Notes: a model not told the origin generated them from the sequence alone. 64,000 nt of DNA from Girardinichthys multiradiatus (GCF_021462225.1 NC_061802.1:11000859-11064858); one strand, 5' to 3'. Shown: positions 47,190 to 59,900, counted from the first letter of the stretch. Translations and numbers: made by a program.

Positions 47190-50100
47190 TCAAATTCAAT
47201 TCAATTCAATTCAAAAATATTTTATTAACCCCAAAGGGAAATTAAATGTTGTAGCTCATTATGAGGGTTTCCTCAAAGAGCCGTTGTAGATGCTGATGAC
47301 TGTGGGCAGGAAGGATCTCCTGTAGCGCTCCGTCTTACAGCACATCTGAAGAAGCCTCTGACTGAAGACACTCTGTTGTTGTAGGACAGTCTCATGAAGA
47401 GGATGCTCAGGGTTCTCCATAATGTTCTTCATTTTATGAAGAATCCGTCTTTCCACAATGATCTCCAGAGGTTCTAGAGGAGTCCCCAGAACAGAGCCAG
47501 CCATCTTTATCAGCTTGTTGAGCTTTTTTAAGTCCCTGGCTCTGATGCTGCTTCCCCAGCAGATGATGGCAGAAGAGATCACACTCTCCAGACTTATAGA
47601 ATATATGCAGCATCTTGCTGCAAACACCAAAGGACACTAAGCTTCCTCAAGAAGTACAGTCTGCTCTGTCCCTTCTTGTAGATGGCTTCACAGTTGCCAC
47701 TCCAGTCTGTTGTCCAGGTGAACACCGAGGTATTTATACTCCTCCACCACCTCCACTTCTTCTCCCATGATGGAAATAGTTTTCAACTTATTCCTGTTTC
47801 TCTTAAAATCTACAATCATCTCCTTTGTTTTAGTCACGTTCAAGAAAAGACGATTGTTTCCAAACCATGCCACAAAGTGGTCCACCACCTTCCTGTACTC
47901 AGCTTCTTGTCCATATCTGATCCACCCCACAACTGCAGAATCATCCGAGTATTTCTACAGATGACAGGAGTCTGTCTTGTACTGGAAGTCTGAGGTGTAC
48001 AGAGTGAAGAGGAATGGTGAGAGTACCGTCCCCTGTGGTGCTCCTGTGCTGCTGACTACCTGGTTAGACACACAACCCTTCAGTCTCACAAACTGTGGTC
48101 TGTTTGTCAGGTAGTCTTTCATCCAGGAGATTGTTGAGGCCTCCACCTGAGTCTTTTGGAGTTTCTGACAAAGCAAACCAGGTTGGATTGAATTAAATGC
48201 ACTGGCGAAATCAAAGAACATGATCCTCACAGTGCTACTGGCTTTGTCCAGATGACAGTGGGTTTCTTGAAGCAGGTGTATGATGGCATCTTCAACTCCA
48301 ACTCCACAGCGATAAGCAAACTGATAGTCCTGATAGTTTATTGTTTGCTTACTCAGGTGGGCCAACAGGAGTCTCTCTAGGACCTTCATGATGTGGGATA
48401 TCAGGACAACAGGTCTATAGCCATTGAGGACTGATGGGTGAGTTTTCTTTGGTACCGGAACAAGACAGGAGGTCTTCCACAACATCGGAACCTTCTTCTG
48501 GGCCAGGCTAAGGTTGAGGAGGTGCTGCAGAATCCCACAGAGCTGCTCTGCACAGCCCTTCAGGACTCTAGGGCTGACATGATCTGGACCTGCAGCCTTA
48601 TTCTGATTCAGTCTCTCCAGTTGCATCTTCACCTGACTTCTTGAGACACACAGGTGGAAGGGGGTGGCAATGGAAGCATCAGCATCTTCTGATATGGTTG
48701 AAGGCAAACATATAGAAGCAGAAGGGTCCATGGCTGAGGTGGAAGATAAAACATTTGAGGTGTTACTGGACAGCTGTGGATTCTGTGGGTCAAAGGAGGG
48801 TGGGATGTCTGTTTGGCTGTGAGCAGGAGAGGAGGATGCTGAGCTTGTTTCTGAACTGAACCTATTGAACAATGTGTTCAGTTCATTGGCTCTGTCCAGA
48901 CCTCCATCGGTCTGATCATCCTTCAGCTTGTAGCCTGTGATCTTCTCCATCCCTGACCACACATCTCTGATATTGTTTTGCTGGAGCTTGCTCTCCAGCT
49001 TCTTCTTGTATACCTCCTTGCTGTCTCTTATCTTGACCTTAAGTTGCTTCTGTAAACTCCTCAATAATTCTCTGTCTCCCTCTCTGAAGGCTCTTTTTTT
49101 CTTTTTAAGCAGGTCCTTCAGGTCACTGGTGATCCAAGGTTTGTTATTGGGGAAGCATCTCACGGTTCTGGTGGGGATGATGTTATCCACACAGAAGTTT
49201 ATATAGTCGGTTACACACTCAGTCATGGCACTGATGTCCTCTCCATGTGGCTGGCACAGTGCGTCCCAGTCTGTAGCCTCAAAGCAACCTTGCAGAGCTT
49301 CTTCAGCTTCCTGTGACCATTTTCTCACAGTCCTCTTTATTACAGATTGCCTCTGAACAAGGGGCTTATATTTCATGCAGAGAAAAATAAGATTGTGATC
49401 TGATTTGCCTAGCGGAGGTCTTGCTGTAGAGATGTATGAGTCCTTGACATTTGCATAAAACAAATCCAATGTTTTATTTTCTCTGGTAGAGCAGCTGACA
49501 AACTGTTGAAACGTTGGAAGTGTAGCAGAGAGTGAAGCGTGGTTAAAAACCAGAAAATTGCCACAAAAGGAATGGTGTTTTGTGTCTGTAGCTTAGCAAC
49601 AACTGAGCTGATGGCATCACATGCAGTGTCGGCAACAGCGGAAGGTGGAACGTAAACTGTTGCCAAAATAGCACAGGTGAACTCTCTGGGTAAATAATAT
49701 GGACTAAAACTTACAGCCAACAGTTCAATATCTGGACTGCAGAGACGACACGTCACAGTAACATGTCCTGGATTACACCATCTGTTGTTCACAAGTACTG
49801 CCAGTCCACTTCCTTTACATTTGCCGCTCCTCTTTACATCTCTGTCTGCACGTATGGTTAAAAAGCCCAGCAGAGAGACACTGGAGTCGGGGATATGATC
49901 CTGCAGCCATGTCTCAGTAAAACACATAATACTGCATGCCCAGTACTCTGGCTGGGTCATTGTAGGGCTTGGAGTTCATCCAACTTGTTTCCCAACGATC
50001 TCACATTGCCCATCATAATCAACGGAAGAGATGGTTTGAACTTCCTCCTTCTTTCTCTTCTCTTAGCTCCTGGTCTACATCCACGGCGTCCCCTTTTTAA

Positions 50101-50425
50101 CTCATCAGGGATTTGGGGTTGTAGTTGAAGTATTATTTGAGCTTTTGAGATATTAATCAGCTCCCAGTTGTAAGAAACAACCCTGTTGCCATGGCAATGC
50201 ATCATAACAAATGTCCAAAAGTAGAAAAAGTATTAGGAAAAGTCCTCCAAGCTGCACAGCATCCGACACCAGAGGACAGTCATCCAAAAAAAAAAAAAAT
50301 CAACTGTATCCACCACAAGAGGAAGAGTTCCCAAAAAAGAATAAATCAGAATCAAAAGTAACAGAGCTACTCCAACCGGCTGCCACCTTGAGCGGTGCAA
50401 TTCTATTCTATATTCTAATATAATA
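47190..50425 (-). mobile_element. Rex1/Babar-type LINE, nearly full length, inserted in L2
   Basis: Minus strand. 5' part 50,425-50,210; endonuclease domain from 50,020 (MMGNVRSLGNKLDELQAL), with CFTETWLQDHIPDSSVSL and GSGLAVLVNNRW, broken near 49,560; then one long frame 49,469-47,955 with SDHNLIFL, AAGPDHVSPRVLK, VLISHIMKVLERLLL, FDFASAFNSIQP and TGAPQGTVLSPFLFTLYTSD. A TAG at 47957-47955 sits just before the catalytic KYSDD (about 47,953-47,939); the frame continues (WFGNNRLFLNVTKTKEMIVDF) to 47,688, is lost, and resumes 47,630-47,259. The 3' end carries TTAATTTCCCTTTGGGGTTAATAAAATATTTTTGAATTGAAT. Dead, with a handful of lesions. Confidence 0.85.
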
Positions 50426-52379
50426 TTCTAATAATAGAAAATTCTCCAAAATTCTAACATTGTGCTTTAAAGTACGCAGATCTAAATTAAACCAAGGAGC
50501 CTGCCTCCTATGAATAATTACCTTCTTTTTCAAGGGGGCTGCATTGTCTAATGCATCACGCAATGATGAAGTAACACTATGAACAAGAGAATCAATTTGT
50601 GAAGGGGAAAAAACAAAATTATAGCCCTCCCCTGTGCTTTTCTGTGATAATGAGGAAATTAAAAGAGGAACAGATTATTTAAAGGTTGTTACAGCATTGT
50701 CTGATAATGACCTACTATAATGAAATTTTCTTTCAGGTGTGGAGTATTCGGTTAAATTAAACTCAAAGGTTATTAAGAAATGGTCAGACAGGACAGGGTT
50801 ATGAGAAAATATTGTCATGTCTTTACACTCAATGCCATATGTCAGCACAAGGTCCAGAGAATGAAGACAAAGGTGGGTAGATTTGTTAATGTTTTGTGCA
50901 AAGCCAATTGAGTCTAAGATAGCATTAAACACTATATTTAGACTATCATTTTCAGTGTCAACATGAATGTTAAAATCCCCCACTATAATAACCTTATCTG
51001 TATTTAACACTAAATCAGATAAAACGTCTGAAAACTGATCTACAAATTGAGAGTAAGGACCTGGTGGATGGTACAAAACAACAAACAGAAGTGGTTTTAG
51101 TGCTTTGCAATTTGGATGAGGAAAACTAAGGGTTAAATATTCAAAAGAGTTGTAGCTATTGATTGGTCTGGGACTCATCAAGATGGTTGCTACTCCTCCT
51201 CCTCGCCCAGTATTTCGAGGAATGTGAAAATTTAAATAATTAGTAGGAGTTGACTCATTTATAGTAACATAATCCTCTTGCTGCAGCCAGGTTTCTGTGA
51301 GGAAAAATAAATCAATCGGATTGTCACAAATCAGGTCACTAACTAGCAATGTCTTTGAAGAGAGAGATCTTATGTTCAGTAAGCCACATTTAATTGTTTT
51401 ATTTTTCTTTTCGGTCTGAGTTGTGTTTATTTTTATGAGATTTTCCTGATTTCCTCCTTTTAGATTATTTTTTAATCTATTCAATTTTGGCACTGGGCGA
51501 GACACTGTCTTAATAGGGTAATGGGTGGGTATCAGTACAGAAGCTGCAGAGAATATTAAACTACAACCCTGCTTCCTGGTCTGAACCCTGGGTTGTCAGA
51601 GGTTTGGACAACTAATAAATTCAGCCAGATTCCTAGAAAGAAGAGCTGCTCCATCCAAAGTGGGATGGATGCCGTCTCTCCGGATCAGACCAGGTTTTCC
51701 CCAAAATATTTGCCAATTATCAATGTAGCCCACATCGTTATCTGGACACCATCTAGACAGCCAACGGTTGAATGACAGCATGCGGCTAAACATTTCGTCA
51801 CTGGTCAGATCAGGGAGGGGACCAGAGAAAATTACGGAGTCCGACATTGTTTTGGCAAACTTACACACCGAAGCAACACCAACTTTGGTGACCTCCGATT
51901 GACATAATCGGGTGTCGTTACCGCCAGCGTGAATTACTATCTTACTGTATGATGCTTATCCTTAGCCAGCAGTTTCAGGTAGGATTTTGATGTCACCCGG
52001 TCTGGCCCCTGGCAGACATTTGACTATGGTCCGGGGTGTCTCTAGTGCCACGTTTCTGACTATGGAGCTGCCAATTACCAGAGTTGGCTTCTCAGCGGGT
52101 GTGTCGCTGAGCGGGGAAACTCTGTTAGAAACGCAGACGGGTTGGTGGTGACTTGTAGGCTGGGATCTAGGACTATGCTTTCTACGCACCCCCACCCAGC
52201 TGGCCTGAGGCCCCGGCTGCGTGGGCTCTGCTGAAGGACTGCTACGGGGAGCTACCCTCGGCAGATATAGAAAACCAAAAACATCCTTATAGGTTAGATG
52301 ATTTGTATTCTTTACAAAGTAACTCAGAACCAGTCAGATTAGATAAAGAGCATCTATAATAATACATTTTCAAGTCTTG

Positions 52380-53300
52380 TCACATTAAAGTCTGAGCCAT
52401 TCTACGTCCTGAATATGCTTTTATGTAAATCATTCCAGTTTAGTTTGTATGTTTGGGGTCGTTCTCCTGCTGGAAGGGGAACCTCCGCCCCCAGGACCAG
52501 TCTCAAGTCTTTTGGAGCCTGTAACAGGTTTAATTCATAATCATATGTTCAATGTAACATGCAGCGTTTCTGGCTTCTTAGAAAATCAACAGATATTTTT
52601 TTAATACACTTCCATGCCATATAGCTGTCCTGTCAACAGATTCTCCACCTGAGCTTTGGATCTCTGCAGCTCCCCCAGAGGTACCCCGGGCCTCTTGCCT
52701 GCTCTTCTGATAAACACCCTCTTTGATTATCAGTTTAGCTGAATGGCCACATCTTGGTGGGTATGCCATACTCCGTCCATTGTCAGATGGTGGATTGAAC
52801 AGAGCTCTGAGAATTTTTTGAGGCTTGGGATATTGTTTTATAATCTAACTCTGCTTTAAACATTTTAAAATCTTCGTTGTGACCTGTCTGCTGTGTTCCT
52901 TAGTCTTCATGGTGCTGTTTGTTCAATAATGTTCTCTAAAATACCTCTGATGCCTTCACAGAACAGCTGGATTTATACTGAGATGAAATTAAACAAAGGT
53001 GCTCTTTATTTACCAATTAGGAGACTTCTTAAGGCAATTGTTTCACTGGATTTTATTTAGGCGTATCAAAACAAATGGGGCTAAATATACCGTAAATGAA
53101 TGCCAGACTTTTCAGACATTTTATCTGTAAAAAGAAAAGAAAAGAAAAACATCCATCACTCTCCCTCAACTTCATAATTATGCACCACATTAATTTGGTC
53201 TTTTATAAAATCTAAATAAAGTAAACTGAAGTTTGTGGTTGTAGTGTTACAATATGTGACCAGATTCAAAGGCTGTGGATACATTAAGGCACTGTAAATT
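52380..53300 (-). mobile_element. Degenerate Tc1-like transposon, minus orientation
   Basis: CTCCTGCTGGAAGGGGAACCTCCGCCCC, TGACCTGTCTGCTGTGTTCCTTAGTCTTCATGG and CAGAACAGCTGGATTTATACTGAGATGAAATTAAAC are diagnostic blocks of the family at 25-26 kb. The minus frame at 52,769-52,578 keeps LIIKEGVYQKSRQEARGTSGGAAEIQSSG. The right terminus is near 53,300 (AAGGCACTGTAAA). Confidence 0.72.
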
Positions 53301-53344
53301 AAACTGTCAGAGAAGGTTAGAGGGGAAAACAATTATTTACTGAG

Positions 53345-53545
53345 TCTCAGTCCTCGAGTCGTGCATGTTTTAGATGCTTCTCCAGATCAGCATACCTGAA
53401 TCAAATGAATGGCTCATTACAGCCCCCTGCAGAACTTGACATGTAATTCATGTACCATTTGAATCAGCTGTGTTGGAGCAGGGATACATCGAAAACATTC
53501 ACAACACAGTCCCCCGAGGACTGGAGTTGGACAGCACTGGTCTGA
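53345..53545. mobile_element. Palindromic MITE, second copy
   Basis: CATGTTTTAGATGCTTCTCCAGATCAGCATACCTGAATCAAATGAATGGCTCATTA and the reversed GAATCAGCTGTGTTGGAGCAGGGATACATCG make the same imperfect palindrome as the copy at 25,570. Confidence 0.6.
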
Positions 53546-53984
53546 GCCATTTTTAACTTAATTATGATGCCACATTGACGTTACTCACTGTACGTTCTGT
53601 AAGACGTCTGAAGTCAAGTACCGGTATGTTAGAAATTATTGGCTTAATCTTAAATACAGAGGTAACTTATTGTTTTTAAAGCAGATTACTTGCTCTTATT
53701 GAAAATAACCAGTGTCAAAAGCAGTGATGCGGACAGAAAAATATTTTTCTCTAAAGATTAGTTAAACTACATATTATTTCATGTAAAATAGAAATTCCTA
53801 AGCATAAAAGAGCCTAAATGTTAAAAACCAAGAGTAGAGTTTTAGTTATGTTAATGTATCCCTTCAAATATCAGAATGATTATACCGGTCAGGCAGCCAC
53901 TCATCATGAGGGGGAATCCAGATTGAGATTTAATTGTTTTTAATAATTAATAATACATTTTTATTAAATAAATATAGGCATTTT

Positions 53985-54520
53985 TGTCTACATTTGTTCA
54001 GTCAGAGCAATAAACACTCAAAGTGGGATACAGAATACCATCAGGGGGTCAGCATCTCTCATTAGTAACCATTAGTCTCTATCTATACATGTTTATTGGT
54101 TGTTTGGGAGGCATGTCAGTGAAAGAGTCTTCTCATCCCCTTCACAAGAGTAAACATGCACAATTTGGCAATCTCTACTGGAACTTTAATTGGAACTTTG
54201 TGCTTTGGTCAGATGAGACTTAGATTTAGCTTTTTGACAACAAAAGTTCAGTTAAATCCTGAGTAAAACAGAGAATTCACATTTGGAAAAATACCACAAT
54301 TCCACTGTTAAGTATGGTGGAGAATTTGTGATGCTGTGGGCCTATTTTTCTTCCAAAGGTCTCAGGAACCAAGTGTGCAAGGCATTATAAAGTTTTTGAC
54401 GTACCAGGATATTTTAAGTGAAATTCTGGTGGCTTCTGGTAGATATTAGAAAATGGTTAATCACCTGTTCATTCAACAGAATAATGAGGGGATATCAATA
54501 AGTGTGGCCTGTGACTTTGT
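53985..54520 (+). mobile_element. Degenerate Tc1-like fragment
   Basis: CTTTGTGCTTTGGTCAGATGAGACTTAGATTTAGCTTTTTGACAACAA (near 54,198) and GTTAAGTATGGTGGAGAATTTGTGATGCTGTGGGCC (near 54,308) are the LWSDET and VKYGGEFVMLWA blocks of a Tc1 transposase, in a plus-strand frame broken by stops. Confidence 0.7.
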
Positions 54521-55080
54521 AAAAAAAAAAATAAATACAATCTTAATATTGGATTTTCACTCAATTAAATAGTTGTACTCCGATTAAAGGGTAGACTTTT
54601 TCAGTATAAGATTATCCTACAATAGCAAAATATGATTTTAGGTTTTTTTATTTATCTTTTCCATGGGTACCAATACATGTGGTGGTTTCTTTGGAAGAAA
54701 AAATTGCTGAAACATTTTTTGACAACAGTGCAACTATGCAGTAAGGAGCACTGAAAGTTAAAAATACAAAAAAAAAAAAAAACTGAAATAAATACAAAAA
54801 GTAAAAATATTACAAAGAATATTTTCAGGAAAAACACGCTGAAACAACATGGAAACTAGTAAAATATTAATATTATTAGTATTCAAAGATTATTATTTTA
54901 ATGGAGTTCTTTAATATTTCACAATCAGAAAAGTAGATTTATTTGTTTGAACTCCATCATGAAACCGAGGTAATTAGGCGTTTACTTTATTATAATTATT
55001 ATCATTGTTTTCATCGTCATTAGATTATTTTATTGTAGGTCAACCAAGGGGAACGTCGTAACATAAATACCTCATTACCC
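54520..55080. other. AT-rich spacer upstream of babam1
   Basis: AT-rich with an A-run at 54,770. No gene or classifiable repeat found. It separates the transposon block from the presumed babam1 promoter. Confidence 0.5.
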
Positions 55081-55089
55081 ATGATGCTT

Positions 55090-55232
55090 TGAGGACTGGA
55101 AGTTCCGGCAGCATGACTTCCGAACAGGAAGTTGCCAGTTTAAAACGAACGTTAGCTTGTCGTGTGATTAATTAGCACTATAAATGAGTCTTTTTGTATA
55201 TAAATTAAAGACGTTTCGTACTTATTAATAAC
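55090..55232 (+). promoter_or_regulatory. Probable babam1 promoter and non-coding first exon
   Basis: Inferred from sequence only. Three ETS-type cores lie within about 35 bp (GGAAGT at 55098, ACTTCCG at 55116, AGGAAGT at 55126), preceded by CCCATGATGC at about 55079, which loosely resembles a ZNF143-type element. There is no TATA box at a suitable place. A good donor, AC|GTAAGT, follows at 55233, and the next acceptor that suits the gene is TTTATCAG before 56969, just upstream of the babam1 ATG. This fits a TATA-less ETS-driven housekeeping promoter with a short non-coding exon. The exact start site is not known. Confidence 0.55.
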
Positions 55233-56968
55233 GTAAGTATTCTTTTTCTATTTTCTATTCCTATTTTTCAATTTGGTTTTTTTGTGTAAAAAAGCTAACT
55301 AATGCTAACAGCTAAACTTGTTATGTTATCAAGATTCATCCTGTTCAACCTGCCTTTTCGGTACAAAAGGTTTGTTTAGCATCTGAGATCACTGTGGGCA
55401 TTTTAAGGTAAAGCTGGTTGCATGTTCACTAAGGAAAGACAGCGGCAGATCTAGTTGTTAAATCTATGTCTGCACTGCAGGATTGTGCAGTGAATGGGCA
55501 AAATATATGTAACCAAAAACTGAAAGTGCAGCTTGTGAGCGAGTATTAGGAGGACAAATATTCGATAGAAATCTGGTATTTATCCAGCCTTTAAGTGCGA
55601 ACCATTAGATTTTTTTTAAAGATTGTCTTTATCTCTCAATAAATTAAAATATCATTGGAAAGTTTATTTGTCAGTATTTATTGCAACTCACGTATCATAT
55701 AGATTTATTGCACCCACATTGATTTATTTTAAGTGTTTAATTATTTTAATTTTGACTAATAGGCATTACAGCTAATAAAAACCCAGGATAATCTATGTTC
55801 ATTCGGATATTTCCAGATCTCAAGGATTATCAATACAAATATGTTACATACTGGCCTAGACAATCAATGGAGAGACTACTGACCTGATAGTTGTCCAGCA
55901 AACTGTCAGTGACAGCCTTAACAAGAGGAGCAAGCATGAAACAGTCATTGCTTAGATCCTGGTTGTGCACTGGCTAATTTGAATGGAAAGTTGAGTGGAA
56001 AGAAAAAGTGAAATAAAACAGCGTCTTTTACCAAACGTTTTGCAACACACCAGCAAAGTTGAGCAGGTTTGAGCATCCTGATATCCCTCTGGCCATTCAT
56101 AAATCTGAAGTGGCTATCCTGTTTATCTGTGAGCTTTCATAAATAAAGTGATCCAAATGTTTCTGGCACAACTTCACCAACTCCAAAGATGCATGGAGAG
56201 GGACAAAGATCTGGTGAGGGACTCCAGCAAGATTTGAAATACTTCACCCTTTTAAAAGTCAAGCCAGCAAAGCACGATAACAGGGACGTTATGTGACATC
56301 GATGTTGGCACAAGGCATAAAATCTGCATCTGAGGTCTCCCCATACCATTCTTTTCAAAAACATTAATGGCAGACAAACGCAGTGTAGTTGGCTGAATCC
56401 TGTTGTTGGCTGAGCAAATGCTTCAAATTTAAATTGTACTTCTCATAAGAAATAATTTCTAAGTCTTGTTTACAATGGCTGGTCGCACAAACCATATGCC
56501 ATCAGTACATCACTTCCTCAAACCAAAAAGCCGACTTGTGCCTATGTACAAGTCATTGGTGGTTTTGAATGCCTTTCTTGGCGAGAAAGGGGTAAAACAA
56601 CTGCCCACACTGCCAAAAGGACCAAAACCTGGTTTAATGACACAATGCTTGATTCCTTAACACCTCACCAGAGCCACAAACAGATGGCCTCAATGTTAAA
56701 TTGTGGGTTTCATTAGCGGTAAGCCATAACTGTCAAAACGTTAAAGTAAAAGCTTGAAATATATCACTCTGTTTGTACTGAATCTATTTAATATATGAGT
56801 TTGACTTGTTTAATTTAATTGGTGAAATAAATGTATTTTTCCATGATGTTTTAATTCACTCAAATGTCCCTGTATTAAGGTAAGGACTTTATATTTTAGT
56901 TTGTACTTGGATTGAAATTCTCACTCTGCAGGCATTCCAGCAGACTTAACTAATCACTTCTTTATCAG
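55233..56968 (+). other. Presumed first intron of babam1 with a possible Tc1-type relic
   Basis: If the 55,232 donor is right, this is babam1 intron 1. Around 55,860-55,960 GAGAGACTACTGACCTGATAGTTGTCCAGCAAAC resembles the DNA-binding segment of another fish Tc1-type transposase, heavily decayed. The rest is AT-rich and unassigned. Confidence 0.4.
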
Positions 56969-56982
56969 CATCCTGTGTTTCC

Positions 56983-59900
56983 ATGGAGACCCCAGAGCCA
57001 GGCCCAGCTGACGGAGAGGAACGTCCAGTAGAGTTGCGACCTCGGACACGCTCCAACCCTGAAGGTGCCGAGGATCGACGCAGCAGCACAGGCAGCCTTG
57101 GAAGCAACGGAAACCAGAACATTTCTCAGTCTGCTGTGGGAAACCGCGTGGAGGGCGAAGGTGAAGCCTCGACCAGCGATAGTCCTCTTAGCTCCATCAC
57201 CACATCGGCGTCTGCGGCTTCCTCACAGGCTGTAGCTCCCCCTGTGGCTGTTTCTGCTGTTTCTGCTGGTTCAGGAGCTGTAACCAGCACCACGGTACAA
57301 CTGTCCACAGCTGCCGTGACAGTCAAAGAAAGACCAAAGCCCCCACAGCAACAGCCCATGCTCAGCACGTCCATTCCTCCACCAGCAGAGTACCAACTCA
57401 GAGTTCCCAGAGTCAACTGCCCAGAGAAAGTGGTAGGTCCATATTACATTTTCTTCTTCAGGAAGTATTAAAGTGATTAAAAAGTAGACCCTCTTTGAGC
57501 TCAGGTTTTATGGGTCTATTGAAAATCCTGTGATCTTTCCTCGACTTTATAAAATTAAATAATTTCTAAAATTATTTAAATCTCACTTCAAACCTAGAAA
57601 GAGCTACTGTTTGTTAACACAGTGCCAAGGTGGAAAGTAATCAGCTGTGACCTTAAGAAGAAATTCTTACTGCCTACAACACAGCTAGCAATCTTCCAAA
57701 TAGTGGACATTCAAGCCAGACTGAGCTAAGCTCAGACCACGTTATTTTAAGAGCCAGGAGCTCCTTCTCAGAAGCTGAGTTAGATGTTTATAAGCGTACA
57801 TTAATCTTACAGTGACAGTAGAATTAGGAAAGGATCAAACAAATATGGCTTGTTTTGAAAGGGTTGAAGGACAAAGTTGCATCTAAATAAAACACAAGAC
57901 TTCTGCAACAATAACCACAGGGTTGATGAGAGCAAAGTTGAGATGTTGCTCATAATGAAGTACAAATACTCAATTACAGTAGTCAAGCACAATGGTGGAG
58001 GGTAAAAAATTGGGCTTGTTTCGCAGCCACAGGAACTGGGAACTTTGAAGTTGTTGAGTTGACCATTAACTTTTGTGTATACCAAATTATTCTTGAGGCA
58101 AATGTGAGTTCCTCCGTTTGGCGGCTGAATCTTGACGCAAATCGCAAGATAAAAATACCTCAAGAATTCCAGCTAATTTACAAAAGAATCTCCGAAAAAG
58201 AACAGTAGCATGTTGTCTTGAGGTTTTATTGAACAAGATAAGAGTAGATCATTTGTATTATGTCCAGATACATAAGGCCATAGAATTGAAAGAGGGTGTA
58301 CTTTCTTATTACTGTGATTGTAGATGAATGTATGACTGCTTCACCTCCTTGCTTTGTTTCCCTCTTTACAGATAATCTGCTTAGATCTTTCTGAAGAAAT
58401 GTCCTTACCGAAGCTGGAGTCTTTCAACGGGTACGTAACCGCAATGTAGATCTTCCCTGTTTCAACGGCATGTCTTTAGAGCATAATGTTGCATCATTTG
58501 ATTGTCTTTCTGCTTAGATCTAAAACAAATGCCTTGAACATATCCCAGAAGATGATCGAGATGTTTGTGAGAACAAAACACAAGATCGACAAACGGCATG
58601 AGTTCGCTCTGGTTGTCATCAACGATGATGCTCTGTGGGTGTGTACACGAAACATTTAATCACTGCAAGAAAGAAAGACATAAAGAAAGCATCTCGAGCT
58701 GGGGTTCCCAAAGTGGGGGTCGGGACCCCCTAATAACACCAAGCTTGGGAGACACCAAGTGGGGGGTCATGAGATTCTATTCAGAATCATCATGATGTGA
58801 CCTCTGAGGTTGTTTAGAGGGCCAAAAGAGACAAAATTAAATAAATAAATATTTAATGAAATGCATAAAACAAATAATTAAATGAACTATTTATTTAATA
58901 CATCATCAAATAATTTAATGTACCATTGATTTATGAAATGAACAATTAAATAATTGTGTCCCTTTAACTAATAAACTGTACCTTTTTAAATGCCAAAATG
59001 CAATAATTGTCATTTAAAAATAAATTCATTTAGAAATACATGTAATTATTTCATTCTATATTATTTATTAAATAAATAAATATAATGTGGAATAATTACA
59101 AGTATTTGTAGGGGGGTCACCAGTGTCCGGCACTGTTATTTTGGGGTTTCCAGGCTGAAACCCTGTTCTAAAGAATGTCAAAAACCTGGAAATACAATAA
59201 TTTTTTCATAATATATTTTGTTTTCCTATACTTATCAAGAGAAAGAAACCAGATAAATAATGTTTTCTTTTTGCGTATTTGTTTTTCTTTGTCAGCTTGA
59301 TAGACATTCTTATGTATTTTTGTCCCAGCTGTCTGGCTTCACATCTGATCCCAGAGAGCTGTGCAGCTGTCTGTACGACTTGGAAACCAATGTCTGCGAG
59401 TCCTTCAGTATCCTTTCATTAAATACTAACCATTAAGAAAATGGTTTTAATAGCAAAATCAGATTACCCTTTACTTCTATATTCAGACCTGGAAGATCTT
59501 CTTAATGTCATGTAAGCTCTGTTTAAGCTTTGCTTAAAACACAAAGAAAAAAATGTAGAAATGTTTCCCAATTTAAAATCTTTGCTCCTGTGGCCTTTGT
59601 AGTCGTCAGAAGATTGAGCTGCCATTGATGGAGAACGTTCAGACCATCCCTCCTCCATATGTGGTGCGGACTGTACTCATCTACAGCCGTCATGCTGGAC
59701 CCATGCAGTTCAACCCTTCAGAAGCTCTTAATGTGAGTGCTTCCTTGCTCTCCGTGTTGTTGTCAGTGCATGAAACCGTTCTGTCCGACTATTAAGTCAC
59801 AGTGATCTACTTGAGTTTACCATTGGACTAATAGTCTTTTTCATGTTCTTTTTCCCTGCTTCAGAAAATGCTGCAATCTCCCTATTTCTTCTTTGATGTG

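Larger units (their letters stand above)
42358..52256 (-). mobile_element. L2-type LINE, long copy, split by a Tc1 element and a Babar LINE
   Basis: Minus strand, 3' end at the left. L2 pieces: 42,358-44,612, 46,162-about 47,190, and about 50,430-52,256, roughly 5.1 kb in all. ORF1 remains: esterase-like blocks [13 protein letters not shown] (52,130) and IRRDGIHPTLDGAALLSRNL (51,650). ORF2: endonuclease domain (about 51,400-50,675) with [32 protein letters not shown] and [11 protein letters not shown] (46,601-46,170, then from 44,612) with [13 protein letters not shown] and [15 protein letters not shown]; the catalytic motif is YAED, not YADD. The C-terminus is [33 protein letters not shown]. 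The 3' region has two copies of the TTTATTTATATAGCGC word. The family call rests on the ORF2 C-terminal blocks and is good; copy-level activity is excluded by the breaks. Confidence 0.88.

Noticed and set aside
56466..56660. Plus-strand 64-codon frame MAGRTNHMPSVHHFLKP... upstream of babam1
   Set aside because: Short, no domain, and it lies in the presumed first intron among decayed transposon sequence.
57126..57416. Minus-strand frame over babam1 exon 1
   Set aside because: Antisense shadow of a GC-rich coding exon.
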